A stretch of DNA of 64,000 nt from Centrapalus pauciflorus (lineage: Eukaryota; Streptophyta; Magnoliopsida; Asterales; Asteraceae). The stretch covers positions 372,001 to 436,000 of the forward strand of contig JAANYP010006656.1 of the NCBI GenBank assembly GCA_020465985.1. The letters are read 5' to 3'. Position 1 is the first letter of the stretch, and every line of letters begins with the position of its first letter. This document shows positions 1-12,123 of the stretch, one piece after another. A program made the translations under genes and the position numbers. The notes beneath the pieces were generated by a model. It searched no databases. It saw nothing but the letters and a program-made list of their open reading frames with translations, and was not told the DNA's origin.

Positions 1-542
1 TGAGCTATTTGTAGTATATCTCTTAAGTCTTACCTATCTTTGGTTTCACATTTGTTTCCATAATTTGTTCATATATGGATCCTTGGTTTGGGATTTGTTT
101 CCACTGTGTTTTCCGTTAAAAAATCATTTGTTTCCAATTTGGTTTGCATATTCGTTGGATAGGATCTGTTGTAATATTTGGTTATCACAAATTAAACCTG
201 TTTGTTATCTCTTAACGTTACAAATTCCATTCATTTATGAATTTTAACCCACTCCCCTCCCCCAAACAAATATTGGGCATGTTTCTGAAACCAATAAAAA
301 AGTCTTACATCACAAGCCATATACAATGATATAGAACTTTAAAACCTTAAGATAAAATTTACATGCTCTGTTAACCAGTCACATTAACTATTCATCAGCA
401 ATAATTGATATCACAAATTTGCACCAATATGACCCACATTAAAATGCAGTTTTTATACATTGTTTGTGGAAAGTAGAATAAAGCAGAGCATGTAAAATAA
501 TGAACACCATTCTATTAAGGGGTTCTTCTTAACGAGCATTAC
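1..542. other. Probable intron 3 of the flippase gene, no coding signal
   Basis: AT-rich sequence downstream (in gene sense) of the exon 3 donor at 542. I found no further P4-ATPase exon and no repeat structure here. Confidence 0.4.
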
Positions 543-1951
543 CTGACAGGTGTAAATGATAAACAGGAGATTGTTAGAAAGTACAGGTTTGCCACCCGCC
601 GCCTGAACTGTCAGTCATAAACAAGAGTACCATGTCATTATACATAAGATGCAAGGTTCAGAGAATCAATTAGCTTTGATGATGTCAAAATAGCGTAAAC
701 TCATAAAATAAATGGTAACCAAAACAACCCTGATTATATGTTTCGTAGAAGTGGATGAAATAAAAAGTTTGTTCTGTTTGTTATATGACCTCTGCATGCC
801 TCTTTATTCGATGTTTACAATGACTTACCTGTTCATAAAGCCCCTTTGGCAGAAACGTAAGAAGATTGAACTTTGTTGTTGATACTGCATTCCCCTGATC
901 ACACCAAATGTAAACACACATTGCTTAATTTACAGCTTACAGAATGACCAACTAATTTATTAAAGAAAGCCAATGAACTTCCTTAAATGTCTAAGCAATA
1001 ATATTTTTTTTGGTTGTATGGGACTCATGTTTTCGGTGTGAAGACAGTAAACTAATATTTATGTCAGTCCCTTACTTACAGTGTGCCTACATTTTCAGCA
1101 ACGTGGTTATATGTTACATAGTATTTCCCCAACCAATATATGTCCCTTTAGGCGGCAAGAAGGAGTAAAACAACAAACTTATCATAAGAAGAATCATGGT
1201 AACCCACCATCTGAAAGCAAGGTTGCAACAAGATTCACGAATCTATGAATCTTAAAGTGAGTAGGAGGTCGACAAGATATTCATACACCCAAGATACCCC
1301 ACACAGCTACTATTCTATGCATATAGCATATTAGCATCCCAAGAAAATTGAGATCGACTATTTTTTTGAAGTTCATGTTCCCCAAGAACACCACCAAACG
1401 CTAATTAGTATAACAATACATCGTACTATCCTAAATCTGGCACAATCATTAATCGCAAAAACAAATTCCCTGGGACTGCTACAACAAGAAACGATCTAAT
1501 ATCCATATGCCAGTTTTCCTGTCAATACTAGAAAAAATGGAAACTGCTAAATAGATGAAAGAAATGGGTTTATACCGATATTAATAAGAAAGGTTTAAGA
1601 ACTAGAAAGATACAGGCATTGAAAAGTGATCATGTTGATAATTTAGGAGCCAATATTTTCAAAAGAAATTACAACATAAAGTCAAGAAAACAGTTGACTC
1701 AAATTCATTGCGCTTTTGGGAAGAGAGATTTATTGGTTGCATCAATAATATAGACATACCAGGTAGTTGGCGATATAGTTGGCCTCGCGATCGTTACAGA
1801 AAACGGTGCGATGACCAGGCGCCTGAGGCTGAACGTGGCCAAGTTGAATGTTACGTGATGAAGGAACACTATCGATAACCGTATGTGAACCACCGGCGGC
1901 ACCCCCACCGCCATGTCTTGTTCTAGATGTTCCTTTCCTTTCCGACATCAA
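543..1951 (-). CDS. ALA3-like P4-ATPase (phospholipid flippase), N-terminal exons only
   Basis: Three consecutive coding exons are seen: 1760-1951 (64 codons, donor GTATGT), 829-894 (22 codons, donor GTAAGT) and 543-607 (21 codons plus 2 nt, donor GTAATG). They read LGHVQPQAPGHRTVFCNDRE, then GNAVSTTKFNLLTFLPKGLY, then FRRRVANLYFLTISCLSFTP. This is the cytosolic N-terminus and start of the first membrane segment of plant ALA3-type flippases, which move phospholipids from the outer to the inner leaflet in Golgi and post-Golgi membranes with an ALIS subunit. Splice phases agree (0, 0, then 2). Start is the double Met at 1951; Met2 is equally possible. Exon 3 has one Arg more than I recall for relatives (FRRRVAN against FRRVAN). 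The SPVSPITN exon that should follow is not found in 1-542, so the gene either continues past the left edge or is a fragment. The catalytic DKTG part is not visible. Confidence 0.75.
895..1759 (-). other. Intron 1 of the ALA3-like gene
   Basis: The intron is bounded by a GTATGT donor (minus strand, at 1759) and a TGATCAG acceptor (at 895). Exons on both sides join in phase 0. No transposon ends were recognised inside it. Confidence 0.65.
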
Positions 1952-2340
1952 TTTCTCCGATCGAAAATGGTTGAATCAACAAAACCTTTGGTGAAAAAAA
2001 AAACTGATTTAAAAAAAGAATTGTATATCTCTTACGATGATGATGTTTCGCAGAATCTTTCAAGAAATCTAGTTGAATTCTTGTAGAAACCGAAAAACCC
2101 TTCACAAATGATTTTGACTCCTGCCCCTATTTCGTCGTCTTCGTTACTGGGGAACAATAAACTCCGATAGATGCGTGAGAATCAGGATGATTTTATAGGG
2201 AAATGTTAAAAGATTGTGATCGTAATCATATGGAGAACGGAGAAATCGCTAACGAGTAACGAGGTCACATAACGGCTATTTTATTTTATTTAATTTTTTT
2301 TTCCTGCTTCTCACGCTTAAAATATAAAATGTTGTCACTA
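1952..2340 (-). promoter_or_regulatory. 5' flank/5'UTR of the ALA3-like gene
   Basis: Non-coding sequence immediately upstream of the flippase start. It includes poly-T/poly-A tracts and CTTC-rich stretches such as a plant 5'UTR would have. No firm TATA box or transcription start can be assigned by eye. Confidence 0.3.
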
Positions 2341-2363
2341 GTGCATGCGAAATTATAGAAAGT

Positions 2364-3385
2364 TTCGTGAGCAACCGGAAGCCAATTTAAAATATTAATT
2401 TTTTTTTCAACTAAACTTTTTATAATCATTTTATTATTATTTTTATTGTTATGTTTAGGGTCTTATCTAAAACAAATGTGTCAACTTTTAGTGTTGTGTA
2501 TTGTGTTTCGTACTTCCATACTGTTTTATCCATTCAGTTGGTGCAAAATTTTCGGTTTCATGCTCATGCTAAGATTCATCGTACCACTTCTTAAGTTCAA
2601 TTTTTGTATTGAAGATTTTTTTTAGCTTACTTTTCTCAAAATGTTTTATTTCAATTTTTATATATAATTATGTTTAAAAGTTTGGTTATCAATTAATTCT
2701 GCACACTGAACACCAGCAACTTATCGTTTGTTAAATTGAATACAACCCGATCTTCTGATTGATATGGAGAGTTAAGTGTGGACTTTTTTTGTAACATTGG
2801 CAGTATTATTTTTAGTTAAGCACTATTGTTAATGCAATGTTATGACCTGGTGTAAATCTTTCATTAAAAAAACTAGTTGGAGATTGATTTAATTTGAATA
2901 TGCACAATTTTAGTTACATTCCCAGAAAAGAATTTGAAGCATTCCAACATCGGCTAAAGATCTGCATCTTGGATTCATGTAAAAACCATCAATGTCATTG
3001 TTAGAAGATAATGTAAGTGCATGTCAGGATCGAGTGGAAATGTGCTAAACTGAAGATGATTTTGTATTGCTCTCGTGTCCTTTTGTTGGCAGATACCTCT
3101 CTATTAATTTAGGTATAAGATTCCTATGTAATCGCATGTAAGAATCCATATTTTGTTTCGTAACAATGTCCCTAATGGATGGTACGCTTATGATTGACCT
3201 CGACCAACCTTATTATTAATGATTGTCTTGATTAACTTGATTTGGGACATCTTCAAACATATATATTGGTAGGGCAAGAAGTAAAATGTATCTAGTCACC
3301 GTCGATTTTTTACTAGACGGTGTTGATTAAACCCTTTGAAGTTATCTAAACTGTACTCATTGTTTCAACTATATTTAAAAGTGAG
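2364..3385. repeat. Dispersed repeat unit R1 (about 1 kb, non-coding)
   Basis: This block shares long near-identical stretches with 3752-3985, 4335-4901 and 12124-12478. Shared landmarks include GCAACCGGAAGCCAATTTAA, TCCATTCAGTTGGTGCAAAA and GTGCTAAACTGAAGATGATT. It is non-coding in all frames. R1 is the only uninterrupted copy, so it serves as a reference for reading later insertions in the other copies. The type of repeat is not recognised. Confidence 0.7.
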
Positions 3386-3751
3386 TAAATTGTTAAAAAA
3401 GAATTTAAAGGCATGTTTAGTTAACCTATTATCGTCGAAAACAAGGGCTTCTAGAAAACGCGTTTGGATCCACTGTTTTTTGTTCTAAACGACGAAATTT
3501 GTCTGCGCCTCACAACGGGGTTTAATGTCAAACAAAAAATATTAACATATATAAAAAAACATTTTAACATACATATTTGATATTTGAAGCAAAATGTTAC
3601 GTTATTTTTATAAATATATTACAATTTTTGAAATTATGCTTTATAGACTTTGAATACAACGTTCGATTTCAAAATTATCCATACAACCACCATCAAAACC
3701 CTTTTGAATATAACTTTCTCTTCTAACATTGAAAGAGACAATTTAACTTTC

Positions 3752-3985
3752 ATGAGCAACCGGAAGCCAATTTAAATTTTTTATTTTTTCATTTAAATTT
3801 TTTATAATCATTTAATTCATACTTTTATTGTTATGTTTAGGGTCTATATCAAGAGTTAAGTGTGGACTAGCAACTCATCGCTTTTTAAATTAAATATAAC
3901 CCGACCTTCTGATTGATATCGAGAGTTAAGTGTGGACTTTTTTTTTGTAACATTGGCAGTGTCATTTTTACTTATGCACTATTCT
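3752..3985. repeat. Partial second copy of repeat R1
   Basis: This matches R1 from the GCAACCGGAAGCC landmark, skips an internal part, and resumes at AGAGTTAAGTGTGGAC. It stops where the LTR-like TGTAACATCC sequence begins at 3987. Confidence 0.6.
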
Positions 3986-3986
3986 T

Positions 3987-4334
3987 TGTAACATCCGGGA
4001 TCTAGCAGCAGGTACGTGTAATTTATTTATTGGCTTTGGGAGTGATCCTAATGAGTTGGTGAAATTTAATTTATTAATTACACGTGAGTTGGGAAAGTAG
4101 ATTGCTATGACGTGTATCTTTAATTGGTTGAGATAATAACCGGTTTAGTAGTAATTATGGATTTGGAGTTGTACGTTTTAATGAGTTAATTGATATTCCA
4201 AACCCGAGCTGTTAATTTGAGATTAATTGAGTTAACGGGTGGTAACCTAGTGAATATTGAGTATCGTACCCGTTCTAATTGGGATCGAGACCCAAAACGT
4301 ATATATACGTTTTAATTCATAATTGAAATGTACC
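3987..4334 (+). mobile_element. 5' part of a TGTAACATCC-type LTR (truncated)
   Basis: The fragment begins TGTAACATCCGGG and shows the same block order as the longer LTRs in this window: a CAGGTACGTGTAAT block, TTGGT-rich middle, a GATCGAGACCC block and a TATATATACG TATA-like box. It then ends abruptly in repeat R1 sequence. It looks like the U3 portion of a Ty3/Gypsy LTR without R-U5. No target duplication was found. Confidence 0.5.
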
Positions 4335-4901
4335 TCATCCATTCAGTTGGTGCAAAATTTCCGGTTTCATTCTCATGCTAAGATTCATCATACCTATCAA
4401 GTAAAATGTCTTTATAATCAAGTCGTGGTTACACCAAATATTAGGACCACTTCTTAAGTTCAATTTTTGTCTTGGAGATTCTTTTAGCTTCTTTCTCTCA
4501 AATGTTTTTATTTCAATTTTTATATATAATTATGTTTAAAAGTTTGGTTATCAATTAATTCTGCACACTGAACACTAGCAACTCATCGTTTTTTTAAAGT
4601 AAATACAACCCGACCTTCTGATTGATATCGAGAGTTAAGTGTGGACTTTTTTTTGTAACATTGGCAGTATTATTATTGCTTAAGCACTATTCTTAATGCA
4701 ATTTTTATGACTTGGTGTAAATCTTTCATGAAGAAAACCAGTTGGAGATTGATTTAATTTGAATATGCAAAATTTTAGTTACATCCCAAAAAAAGAATTA
4801 GAAGCATTCCAACATAGGCTAAAGAATTGCATCTTGGATTCATGGCAACCATCAATGTCATTGTGAGAAGATAATGTAACTGCATGTCAGGATGGAGTGG
4901 T
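4335..4901. repeat. Third copy of repeat R1, left half
   Basis: This matches R1 from CATTCAGTTGGTGC up to GATGGAGTGG and is then interrupted by the 7.2-kb insertion. The match resumes with AGTGGGAATGTGC at 12124. Confidence 0.7.
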
Positions 4902-5748
4902 GTAACATTCTCAAATTTGATATAATAATTAAACTACTAATTATACACTAAACTAATTAATCGAGTTATTTATTTATGTTAATCAATATGTAAAGCTTGA
5001 AATTTTTATCATTAAAGAGAATACACTATATTAACGTTATTTTTTTCAAAACTATAAATATATAAGTGAGACTTACATGTAGTTAAGTTAGTTGAACTCA
5101 TACATTGCTATAATACCCTCAAAATAAAGAAACCAATTATAATTAATAAATCTGTCAAATGAATTGAGTTAAAATCTTAGCCATATGTTTTATTCACTTG
5201 TACTACGCGCTTTATGCCTTGTAATTTGGCAATTTATAGGATTATGTACAAGTCCCTAAAGCTTATGGTACAAGTGCTCTAAGCATATTTGTAATGGTAT
5301 AATAATAATGATGTGAGAAATGAAAGAAGTGGGGCTAAAATCAGGAAAATGAGACTAAAGGGGGTCAATGGGTAAAGTTTGGCCAATTGGGGGATTACTT
5401 ATCTCCCCAATCGTGGCCTCCTCCTTGCTTATCCTTCTCCATAAATTTTTCACACATATATTCACAAGGAAACTAAAGGTAAACAAAGCACAATTAAACT
5501 AAAGGTAAACAGCTAATAACCTTTATTTGTATGTGTTCTAGTTATCTCCCATTTGCTATAACCCTTAATTTGATGAGGAATGGAAGAGAAGGTTATATCC
5601 AGAGTTTAATTGTAATTAATAAGGTAGTAAAATGGTTACTGGAGTTGTATGAACTCAAGAAGCAAAGAAAACCAAGAAAATTCACTAATAAGTGAGTTTG
5701 GGTTTTGTTTGAAGTTATGCAAGAAATCAAGTGATGAAAGGGGTTAGA

Positions 5749-5752
<4 letters not shown>

Positions 5753-5825
<73 letters not shown>
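5753..5825. repeat. (TA)n microsatellite
   Basis: An uninterrupted TA tract of about 72 bp abuts the left end of the fold-back element at 5832. Confidence 0.95.
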
Positions 5826-5829
<4 letters not shown>

Positions 5830-5831
5830 AT

Positions 5832-6203
5832 GGTTCGAGAGAGTACCACCCTTATGCAGCGCACCAGAAGGTACCAGCTTTAAAAAAACTTTTTTTAAAA
5901 TTTTTTTTATAAACATGTTTTAATTAACATTATGAAGAACATATATAAATTTCACATACATTCACATCTCCTAGCTCTTAAAAAATGATGTGAACACACA
6001 CTTACATAATTTTGAATGTATGTGAACGTGCATTTATGTGGTGTGTGTTTTCATGCACTTAGAGTGCTCGGATTTGCGTGAAATTCACATATGATCTGTG
6101 TAATGTTAATTAGAACATGTTCATGAAAAAAAATTTTAAAAAAATTACTTTTAGGGGTGGTACCTTCTGGTGCGCTGCATTAGAGGTGGTACTCCCTTGA
6201 ACC
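5832..6203. mobile_element. Fold-back MITE flanked by TA repeats
   Basis: The inverted ends are GGTTCGAGAGAGTACCACCC on the left and its near-complement GAGGTGGTACTCCCTTGAAC on the right. Both continue into CAGCGCACCAGAAGGTACC and its complement. The left flank is a long (TA)n and the right flank a shorter TA run. The middle is AT-rich with internal poly-A/poly-T that can pair. There is no coding capacity. Confidence 0.75.
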
Positions 6204-7158
6204 TAAATCTATATATATATATATATGTTAAACCATGTTTCTATATGTTTATAGACATCATATATATCATAAAACTAAGTTTAGAGATGATTTGTATAGT
6301 GAAAATTGGGTTTGGAACGAACTTATCACGAGCAGAGTACCAATATTTGTTCCAGCATGTTTCGACTCGTCGAGTCATACCCTTGACTCGTCGAGTCACT
6401 CTCAGATTTGGCCATTTATCAAGAGATAAAAGTTGTAGCCCTATGTGTCCTCTTCGTCTGAGCTTTTGAATCACCTAAATCCGAGTTTGTATGAAGAAAT
6501 TATGACCAAAATACTAAACTAGTGCGAGTTAGACAAGTTTCTTCGTTTCATTTTGATTTCTTCGTCTACGAACGCCGAATTAAAAGTCATGTTTGTGTGA
6601 AAATAACTTCAACACATTATATGATAATTATACACTCATATAACATCTAAATTGACATCTAAAAATCTATAAGAATTATCGAAATGTACAACCGTGTCGA
6701 TAGAATTCGAAAACTTAAACCGAAAACGTTTAAATATTTCAAATGACTTCCAAACCTTATGATATACCATTATAAGCTAATGAATACATTGAATATCATT
6801 ATTTGATAGGTTTGGAGCTGAAAGAAGTGTCTATTATCGGTTCGGGCGTTAAGTGACTTATTGGTCGTTTTATGCCTTAAAGGCTATTATAGCCTATTGT
6901 ACTGTGAGTTCTAGCATTGATGTGTGTGTTGCATATATAATTACATGTTACTTTTATTTATGACATTATGCATATCTATTTGGCATCATCCTCTTATATG
7001 ATGCATTGCATTGGTTTTATTATACTGCCCTAGTTGGCAGTTTGTTATTTGATCATGGCCTATGGCCAGCATACCTCATTTGATACCTGTCATTACATAT
7101 ATTAACCTTCATGTTATGCTTGAATATCGCTCATTTCATGTTTCACATGATTACACTT

Positions 7159-8879
7159 TGTAACACCCTCTAACCCCAACTAAAAGCCACGTCATTTACA
7201 ATACACATGTGGCATTGACACAATCACAATCCATATCCCAATGTCAAGGTTTACACAAACACTGATTAATTAAAACATTTTACACGCATTAACCATAATA
7301 TCCAAAAGTCAACCCGACATACAAGACCCGACCCGGACCCAAATATTCACATACAACCCAGTATCATTTGTCCCAAAGTTTCTAGCAAAGTATTCACATA
7401 CAGATAACAAAAGTAGAATCTCCCGATCGCAGCAAGTCAAGCTCCTACCGTCGCTCAGGAGCTGGCGGTCCTATCTTCGGTCCCCCTGATACACACATCA
7501 GACTCGAATACGTAAGCTTCGCAGCTCGTGAGTACACAAGGGTTAGACACTGCACAGTACACATAATCACATATCGCATGTCACATGGCAACCCTACACT
7601 ACACGGCATAACACATGCCAGCGAGTCTCTACTCAGAGACCCTAGAGATCCAATACAGAAAGAGATACTCATCTCAATTTGGGATCCCTCCCCCCCCCCC
7701 TGGAGCCAAACCACGCCCGTGGAAGCTAACAGGAATAACGGCCGCATATATATATGGGAACCCTTCACAGGGTCAAACAGAGCTACACAGCTCTCGCGGT
7801 AACTCATCGCAATGCACTATAATGGATCTCATATATATATAACACATATAAAGAAAGAAAGATCATACCTGAGGGGCAACTCGCAGTGCCCAAACAATTC
7901 ATATAATCACATATGAAATATTAACACAAAAGACTCGAAAGACAACGACTAGTCTTTGGAAAAAGTCTCGCGTACTCACCTGGATCACCCTGCACAATTT
8001 CCCTAACTGTCTGATCCGAACCCGGCCCGTAACAATCTCTGGGAATCCCTGTACACAAATTAATTCTCCCAGATTAATCTCGATTATCCCATAACTGTTA
8101 ATATACCCAAATGAACCCACAAAACAACCCAACGGACCCCCAAAGCCCAAACCGACCCAAACCCGTAGAAGCCCGATCGCGGCCGCACTGGCTCGATCGC
8201 GGCCCGCGCTTCCTAAGAACATCGCGGCCGCGCTTAGCGCGTCGCGACCGCGTTCACGAAGCAGAACAGTTCCCCTGTTCGTTTTTCTGTTCTGTCCAGG
8301 AGGTAATTACCTCCCCAAACCCGATTTCCAACAGATAAAACACATGATATGAATATCAAACTATTACCAACATGCTTACACATAAATTCCCAACATATAG
8401 CCCTATTTATCTCACAAAATCAGATTTCAATTGGAAGGTTTCTTACCTTGAACTCCAAGAACACAAAAGAGAAGATTAAATTCTGATTTCACACTTTAAT
8501 CACTTGATTTATGATCAATTCCAAGTCCCAGCAGCATAGGTTCACACACACACCTTTATCTCAGATTTTGCACAAAAGGAAGGAAGAAGGAAACGTTATA
8601 CACATATACGCTATATACGGATCCCGTTATATCGCGGGTTCGACACCGATACCCGACCCCAATATCAAAAATCCACTATTTATATCATTAAATCCCATTT
8701 AATCTCGTGAATTCATAATTATAATTTATCCGCTAAAATTATATCTCGAGTCCACGTAATCCCCCGTCCCGACACGTATAATCCACTATACGGGACGCAA
8801 TTGGACCAACGCAATAATCACTATTATAATTAGTCAATAGGATAATTACACGTACCTGCTCGGGAGTCGGGGTGTTACA
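7159..8879 (-). mobile_element. Solo LTR, Ty3/Gypsy-like, 1,721 bp
   Basis: The element begins TGTAACACCC, ends GGGTGTTACA and is flanked by a perfect 5-bp duplication CACTT (7154-7158 and 8880-8884). There is no internal region, so it is a solo LTR left by recombination. In minus orientation its U3 start (GGTACGTGTAATTATCC) matches the LTR at the right edge of the window. Both share an unusual GC-rich block of CGCGGCCGCG-type words (8160-8260 here). The TGTAACACC...GGTGTTACA ends and the size are usual for chromovirus (Tekay/Del-like) LTRs. Confidence 0.85.
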
Positions 8880-9396
8880 CACTTGATTACCCATTGTGAG
8901 TTATGCTCATTTATCATTGGCCTCACTGGATATCCAGATTATCATTATTATTATTAGCGTCTTACTTTGTGTTTGTGCGTATAAATTCCTATTCCACATG
9001 AGCTCGTGGGTAGGTGGCCGGACATGGAAGCCGGTTGGAGTTGCACAGCTGGACATGGATTCACAGCTGTTGGCAACGGCGGGTCAGCGGGTCATGCACC
9101 GCAACCTATGCAAATTAATGGGCTATGCCCACATCATTTTTATTAAAAGATATTGCACTTGTCATTTCATAATCATTTTGAACATTATTACATGTTGTAT
9201 GTTCTGCACTCCATATCGATCTAGTAACTCACTTAGCAAATTTTATTTGCTAACCCCTCACTTTTATATACTTCAGGTGATGTTAGTAAATGTAAGGTGA
9301 TTGCCGACTTTGGTCCTAGAGTTTAAACGGACCGTCTCTGAAGCCTTAACTTCGGCAAAGCTACGCTTATATTATTGGGTAGTAATTGGGTAGTTG

Positions 9397-9647
9397 TGAA
9401 ACACCCATTTCAACATAATATAATAATAATGGGGTTTCAGTAAATTATTTATAACTACCATAGTTTTTAAAGAAAATTGTGCATGACCCGTTCGCACGGA
9501 GTCAATATCCCTGTTTGGTTATAAACCATGATTTGGAATGTAAAGTAATTTACAAGATAATTCTAAATAGTTACAACAACTATCATCCATCAAAGACATT
9601 AGGTGTCTATATGTACACATCTAAGTGTGTTGGTAGACAGACTACCC
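9397..9647 (+). repeat. Left arm of fold-back element G
   Basis: This starts TGAAACACCC and is inverted relative to about 11877-12123. Shared words are GCATGACCCGTTCGCACGGA, GTCAATATCCCTGTTT and the arm end GGTAGACA. The hairpin centre GGTAGACA...TGTCTACC is split by the inverted U copy. Confidence 0.6.
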
Positions 9648-11874
9648 GAAAATATCACAATATTAAATTTACTTCTACCGAATGTCAATACTTCAATTGT
9701 GGTCCGTTTAAACTCTAGGACCAGGGTCAGCAATCACCTTGCCTTTACTAATCCACCTGAGGTATATAAAAGTGAGGGTTAGCAAATAAAATTTGCTAAG
9801 TGAGTTACTAGATCGATATGGAGTGCAAAGCATACATGTATAAATGTTAAAATGATTATGAAATGACAAGTGCAATATCTTTTTAATAAAATAATATGGG
9901 CATAGCCCATTAATTTGCATAGATTGCGGTACATGACCCGCTAACCCGTCGTTGCCAACAGCTATGGATCAATGTCCAGCTGCGCAACTCCAACTGGCGC
10001 CCGATGTCCGGCCACCTACCCACGAGCTCATGTGGTGTAGGAATTTATACGCACAAACACAAAGTAATGCGCTTGATAATAATAATGATAATCTGGATAT
10101 CCGGTGAGGCCAAGGATAAATGAGCATAGCTCACAAAGGGGTTAATCAAGAGTAATCATATGAACATGAAATGAATAATCATCATGTGTAGCATAAAAGC
10201 CATGATATGTATGAAGAAGGAATCAAAGCATAATTAAGATGCTGACGTGTATAATGGGGTACCAAATAAGGTATGCTGGCCATAGGCCATGATCAAGTAA
10301 TGAACCGCCAATAATGCAGTATAATAAAATCAGTGCAATGCATCATATAAGAGGATGATGCCAAATAGATATGCACAATGTCTTTAATAAAATAAACATG
10401 TAATTATGTATGCAACACACACATCAATGCTAGAACTCACAGTACAATAGACTATAATAGCATTTAATGCTCAAAACGGCCGATAAGTCACTTAATGCCT
10501 CAAACCGATAACCGACACTTTTCCAGCTCCAAACCTATTAAATAATGATGTTTAAAGTATTCATTAGCTTATAATAGTATATCATAAGATTTGGAAGTTA
10601 ATTGAAGTGTTTAAACGTTTTCGGTTTAAGTGTCCGAATTTTACGAGTTATTGAGTTTTATAGACTTTTGGTCAATGTTAAACGTTAATTTAAGTGTTAT
10701 AAGATTATAAAATGATCTCATCATTTTATAGTATCATTATAGGGCTTAAAATAAGTGTTTCGGGTGAACCGGGTTTGACTCGTACTACTTTCGTATTTTG
10801 ACCATAACTTTTTCATACAAACTCGGATTTAGGTGATTCAAAAGCCCAGACGAAGAGGACGCATAGGGCTACAATTTTTATTTTGTAAAAAGTGGACCAT
10901 CTGGTGTTAAACTCGGCGACTTCATAGGAGAACTCGGCGAGTTCCTCAGCCCTGCACTGCAGAATGACGATTTTAAGAACTCATTAATTTATCACTTGGT
11001 TATTCTTGAATTTACACATATGAAAACCAATTCAAAATTCCATAAGAACCACTTGTTTCTTGTAATTATAATTCAGAATTACACTAATCATTCATGTATA
11101 TACTTTTTACTTCATGAAACATGATTTATTTGATTCCTATTTATATCCTCCATTATTTCTATAGCCATGGAGAAGGAGAGGATGATGAAATACATATATA
11201 TCCAAGTTTTAGATGCTCACCTTGATTTTATTAAGCTTCAATATTCAATCCTTTAGCCATTTCTTAGCCAAGATCAACAAGAAATTCTCAGCCCTAACCT
11301 GGCCTTATTCTCCAATATGTATAAGCAGGAAATTAAAGTGAAAAAATGAAGAAGGAGAAGAGCTCGTAGATTGGGGGTTAAGGTTGCAAACTTACCACCA
11401 CACCCCTTCACCTCTTCCTTGCTTTCAATTTCTAGCCATCATTCTTTATTTAATCAAGTACATGCAATGATAGCTTGTACACAAGGCTTTAGTGGTTTGT
11501 ACTTAAGCATATGGATAACTAATTTACAAGTCTTTAAAGCATATAGTCCAAGCACTTGAAGCTTGTAGCCAATAATTCTATAATAATCATGATTAGAATA
11601 TTAAATTATAATTCGTTTGAAAATTTTTAAAGATTGAATTTGTACCTTTATTATAAGGGTATTATTGCGAGGTATGAATTAACCGGACTCAAATATATGT
11701 ATAAGTCCAGTTTACCTATTTATAGGTTTGTAATTTAACATTAACATATATTGTCTGAGATAATAAAAATTTCAATCTTTACATATTGATTAACAAAATT
11801 AAATCACTCAATTCATTAGTTGAGTGTATAATTAATAGTTTAATTATTATATCAAATTTGAGGATGTTACAAGT
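9646..11874 (-). repeat. Unit U, inverted copy
   Basis: On the minus strand it begins TGTAACATCCTCAAATTTG at 11874 and has a TATAAATAGG box about 150 bp in. It ends at GGGTAGT near 9646, matching the end of the forward copy. It lies exactly at the centre of the G palindrome. Confidence 0.6.
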
Positions 11875-11876
11875 TG

Positions 11877-12123
11877 TCTACCATTACATTTTGATACGTA
11901 ATCATATATACCCTTGATGTCGTTTGGGTTGATGATAGTGATTGTAAATTAATTAAAAGTATCTTCTAATTTACTTTATGTTTTAAATTATAGTATATAC
12001 GAAAACAGGGATATTGACTCCGTGCGAACAGGTCATGCCCGATTTTCTTTAAAATTCATGTTGATTATCATTAATTTAATGTAACCCCATTAATTATAAT
12101 ATTACGTTGAGATTGGTGTTTCA
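11877..12123 (-). repeat. Right arm of fold-back element G
   Basis: The terminal GGTGTTTCA is the inverse of TGAAACACC, and the arm pairs with 9397-9647 over about 250 bp with moderate divergence. Confidence 0.6.

Larger units (their letters stand above)
4902..9396 (+). repeat. Unit U, forward copy (interrupted by a MITE, a (TA)n tract and a solo LTR)
   Basis: The unit begins TGTAACATTCTCAAATTTG and runs in the same order as the reverse complement of 9646-11874. Landmarks include GTTTGTATGAAGAA, the TTGGCATCATCCTCTTATAT block near 6980 and GTCCTAGAGTTTAAACGGAC near 9315. Removing the nested MITE (5832-6203) and solo LTR (7159-8879 plus duplication) leaves roughly the length of the other copy. 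Confidence 0.65.
4902..12123. mobile_element. Composite inverted-repeat insertion, about 7.2 kb
   Basis: Comparison with intact R1 shows AGTGG on both sides (4897-4901 and 12124-12128), a 5-bp target duplication. The insertion starts TGTAACATTC and ends GGTGTTTCA. It holds unit U forward (4902 to about 9396) and U inverted (about 9646-11874), plus two arms of a fold-back element, G (9397-about 9647) and its inverted partner (about 11877-12123), which start TGAAACACC. The order is U, G, inverted U, inverted G. U contains a TATAAATAGG box near 11719 on the minus strand and resembles an LTR of about 2.2 kb, but I see no clean CA end. Nothing in it codes for protein. Confidence 0.6.

Noticed and set aside
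5593..5916. Open frame with a long IYIYIY run
   Set aside because: It is translated (TA)n microsatellite; no coding signal outside the repeat.
7445..8338. Several 75-120 codon frames on both strands
   Set aside because: All lie within the solo LTR and have no similarity to retrotransposon proteins.
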